DNA of 14,458 bases. It comes from an uncultured Bacteroides sp. (GTDB taxonomy: Bacteria; Bacteroidota; Bacteroidia; Bacteroidales; Bacteroidaceae). The DNA lies in assembly GCF_949298305.1 (NCBI RefSeq), contig NZ_CASFWU010000085.1, positions 1-14,458 of the forward strand, written 5' to 3'. The translations under genes were made by a program, and so were the position numbers. Positions 13,654 through 14,458 of the stretch are shown piece after piece. The notes under the pieces are model-generated. The model worked only from the letters and a program-made list of their open reading frames with translations. It did not search any database and was not told where the DNA came from. Position 1 is the first letter of the stretch, and every line of letters begins with the position of its first letter.

Positions 13654-14367
13654 TTATGAAAACTGTTCAAGAGATGCATAGAAAGAAGCGACATCTTCAT
13701 CCTTTTTTATAGATGAAACCTGTTTGTTCTTTTCAGCAATTAGCTGTAATTGCATCTTTTCTTCAGGAGTCCAGTTCTTGATTTTCTTAAGTTTTGAAAT
13801 TATAGAATGAGTTTGTTTAAAGCTATTGCTATTCTCCAAATCCATAATAAGTTTTTCTTTTTCCTTATCTTCCTTATAGTCTGCCTTTCTGTTGTGGCTA
13901 ACCTGTTCTTGTTTGTTTTTGTAATGGATAGACATCAGCTTTTCATTCGAAGCAGTCATGTCGATGATGTTTTTCACCAACATGTCCAATTCCGATCCTT
14001 CTGTATAGTCGGCAGGAGTATAATATTTGATTCGTTTATCTTCCATCATTCTATAGACTTTTCTCTTATCCTGAGTTTCCGGATTAAAAACTCCTATTGA
14101 ATGACCTGAATTGGTATTAATAAGTTTCATACATGGTATATCAGTATCGCTGTCACCGATGTAAATCATGTTTCTAAAAGGAATACGAATATCCTCCGGC
14201 GCAAAATAATCGTTGACGGCAGAATCATTTACATCCAATGTCCCTTTCTCTATCCGAAAAAGAAATTGTGTCTTACTTGTATAATTGATAACTTGCGCAG
14301 GCCACAAGGCAACTCCTTCCTTATCATAATAGAAGGAGCTGGCATAGATTTTCTCAAATTCATTAGT
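13654..14367 (-). pseudogene. HAD-family phosphatase-like gene, 5' end lost
   Basis: The frame from about 14367 down to 13654 gives about 236 aa, reading NEFEKIYASSFYYDKEGVAL and then WPAQVINYTSKTQFLFRIEK. Next comes NMIYIGDSDTDIPCMKLIN, the GDSxxD metal-binding motif IV of HAD phosphatases; the Lys in NYTSKTQF is a candidate motif III. The N-terminal DxDxT nucleophile motif is missing. In-frame sequence upstream runs into a stop (14374-14376) inside IS-like sequence, and no ATG precedes the homologous part (only TTG/GTG codons near 14307). The last 90 residues are highly charged and probably helical. It is AT-rich like the UDG-like gene, with which it is convergent. Unless translation starts at a late TTG, the product would be inactive as a phosphatase. 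Confidence 0.72.
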
Positions 14368-14458
14368 GTCCCGTTAAAATCGGGACAAATTAATATTAAT
14401 CAAACAATCCCGGAAAAAGGGAAGAATTGAGTTCTTTGACATCGTTGAAATTAGTCTT
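14367..14458. mobile_element. Probable end of an insertion sequence (continues off the window)
   Basis: HAD-like coding sequence stops abruptly where TGTCCCG (14367-14373) begins; it is mirrored by CGGGACA (14381-14387). A leader-like stretch with CCCGG/GGG follows, then GTTCTTTGACATC near the edge, which could be a promoter for a transposase. The terminal palindrome and the broken gene suggest an IS boundary, but no transposase codons are in view and the family is not identified. Confidence 0.45.

Noticed and set aside
13807..14100. 97-aa plus frame opposite the HAD-like gene
   Set aside because: Hydrophobic shadow of a Lys/Glu-rich coding strand; the minus frame has the GDSDTD motif.

Overview
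The window looks like chromosomal DNA of a gut-type Bacteroidales bacterium (Bacteroides, Parabacteroides or a relative). Four things point there: fimbrillin/Mfa2-type pilus genes with LAAC or LSSC lipoboxes, a membrane-bound AraC regulator, promoters of the Bacteroides sigma type (TAnnTTTG -7 boxes), and dense interspersed repeats between genes. Genes up to about 10.6 kb are GC-rich. The two genes at the right end are clearly more AT-rich and sit among repeats, so that part looks acquired or rearranged. Genus and species cannot be settled from the sequence alone.

Layout: (1) 1-87, the 5' end of an electron-transfer flavoprotein beta-subunit gene on the minus strand, with a good promoter at 193-226. 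(2) 263-420, a long nested palindrome. (3) 473-1666, a secreted C1-family (bleomycin hydrolase/aminopeptidase C-like) cysteine peptidase, minus strand. (4) 1740-2630, about 0.9 kb without genes, made of several stacked repeat families: a 16-bp minisatellite, 51-bp and 59-bp duplicated blocks, a 15-bp-stem hairpin, a 23-bp GC-rich array and a 22-bp array. (5) 9266 down to 2699, a five-gene minus-strand fimbrial operon: an OmpA-like/DUF3575 outer-membrane protein, a FimB/Mfa2-type anchor lipoprotein, a small fimbrillin, and two large paralogous lipoproteins that join a fimbrillin-like domain to a GLUG-repeat beta-helix. (6) 9307-9459, the operon's control region, with a -7 box and four dyad iterons. 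(7) 9478-10596, a seven-TM AraC-family regulator, same strand, just upstream. (8) 10600-12290, a 1.7-kb gene-free region with three copies of a 180-220 bp MITE-like repeat, two of them facing each other. (9) 12291-13436, a uracil-DNA-glycosylase-like protein, plus strand. (10) 13459-13634, a fourth copy of the repeat. (11) 13654 to about 14367, a HAD-family phosphatase-like gene on the minus strand that has lost its 5' end at what looks like an insertion-sequence end (14367-14458).

How the genes work together (inference): the AraC-type membrane regulator probably senses a surface or periplasmic cue and activates the fimbrial operon through the iterons. The operon promoter has a good -7 box but no visible -33 box, as expected for an activator-dependent promoter. 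The DUF3575/OmpA-like and Mfa2-like proteins would make the outer-membrane base, the 295-aa fimbrillin the shaft, and the two GLUG-fused fimbrillins the tip or accessory adhesins. Noteworthy points: the pair of GLUG-fused fimbrillins, the four-copy dyad array, the MITE-like family with two internal subtypes, and a G/C-tract motif of that family that also appears in frame inside both tip-protein genes just after the lipobox.
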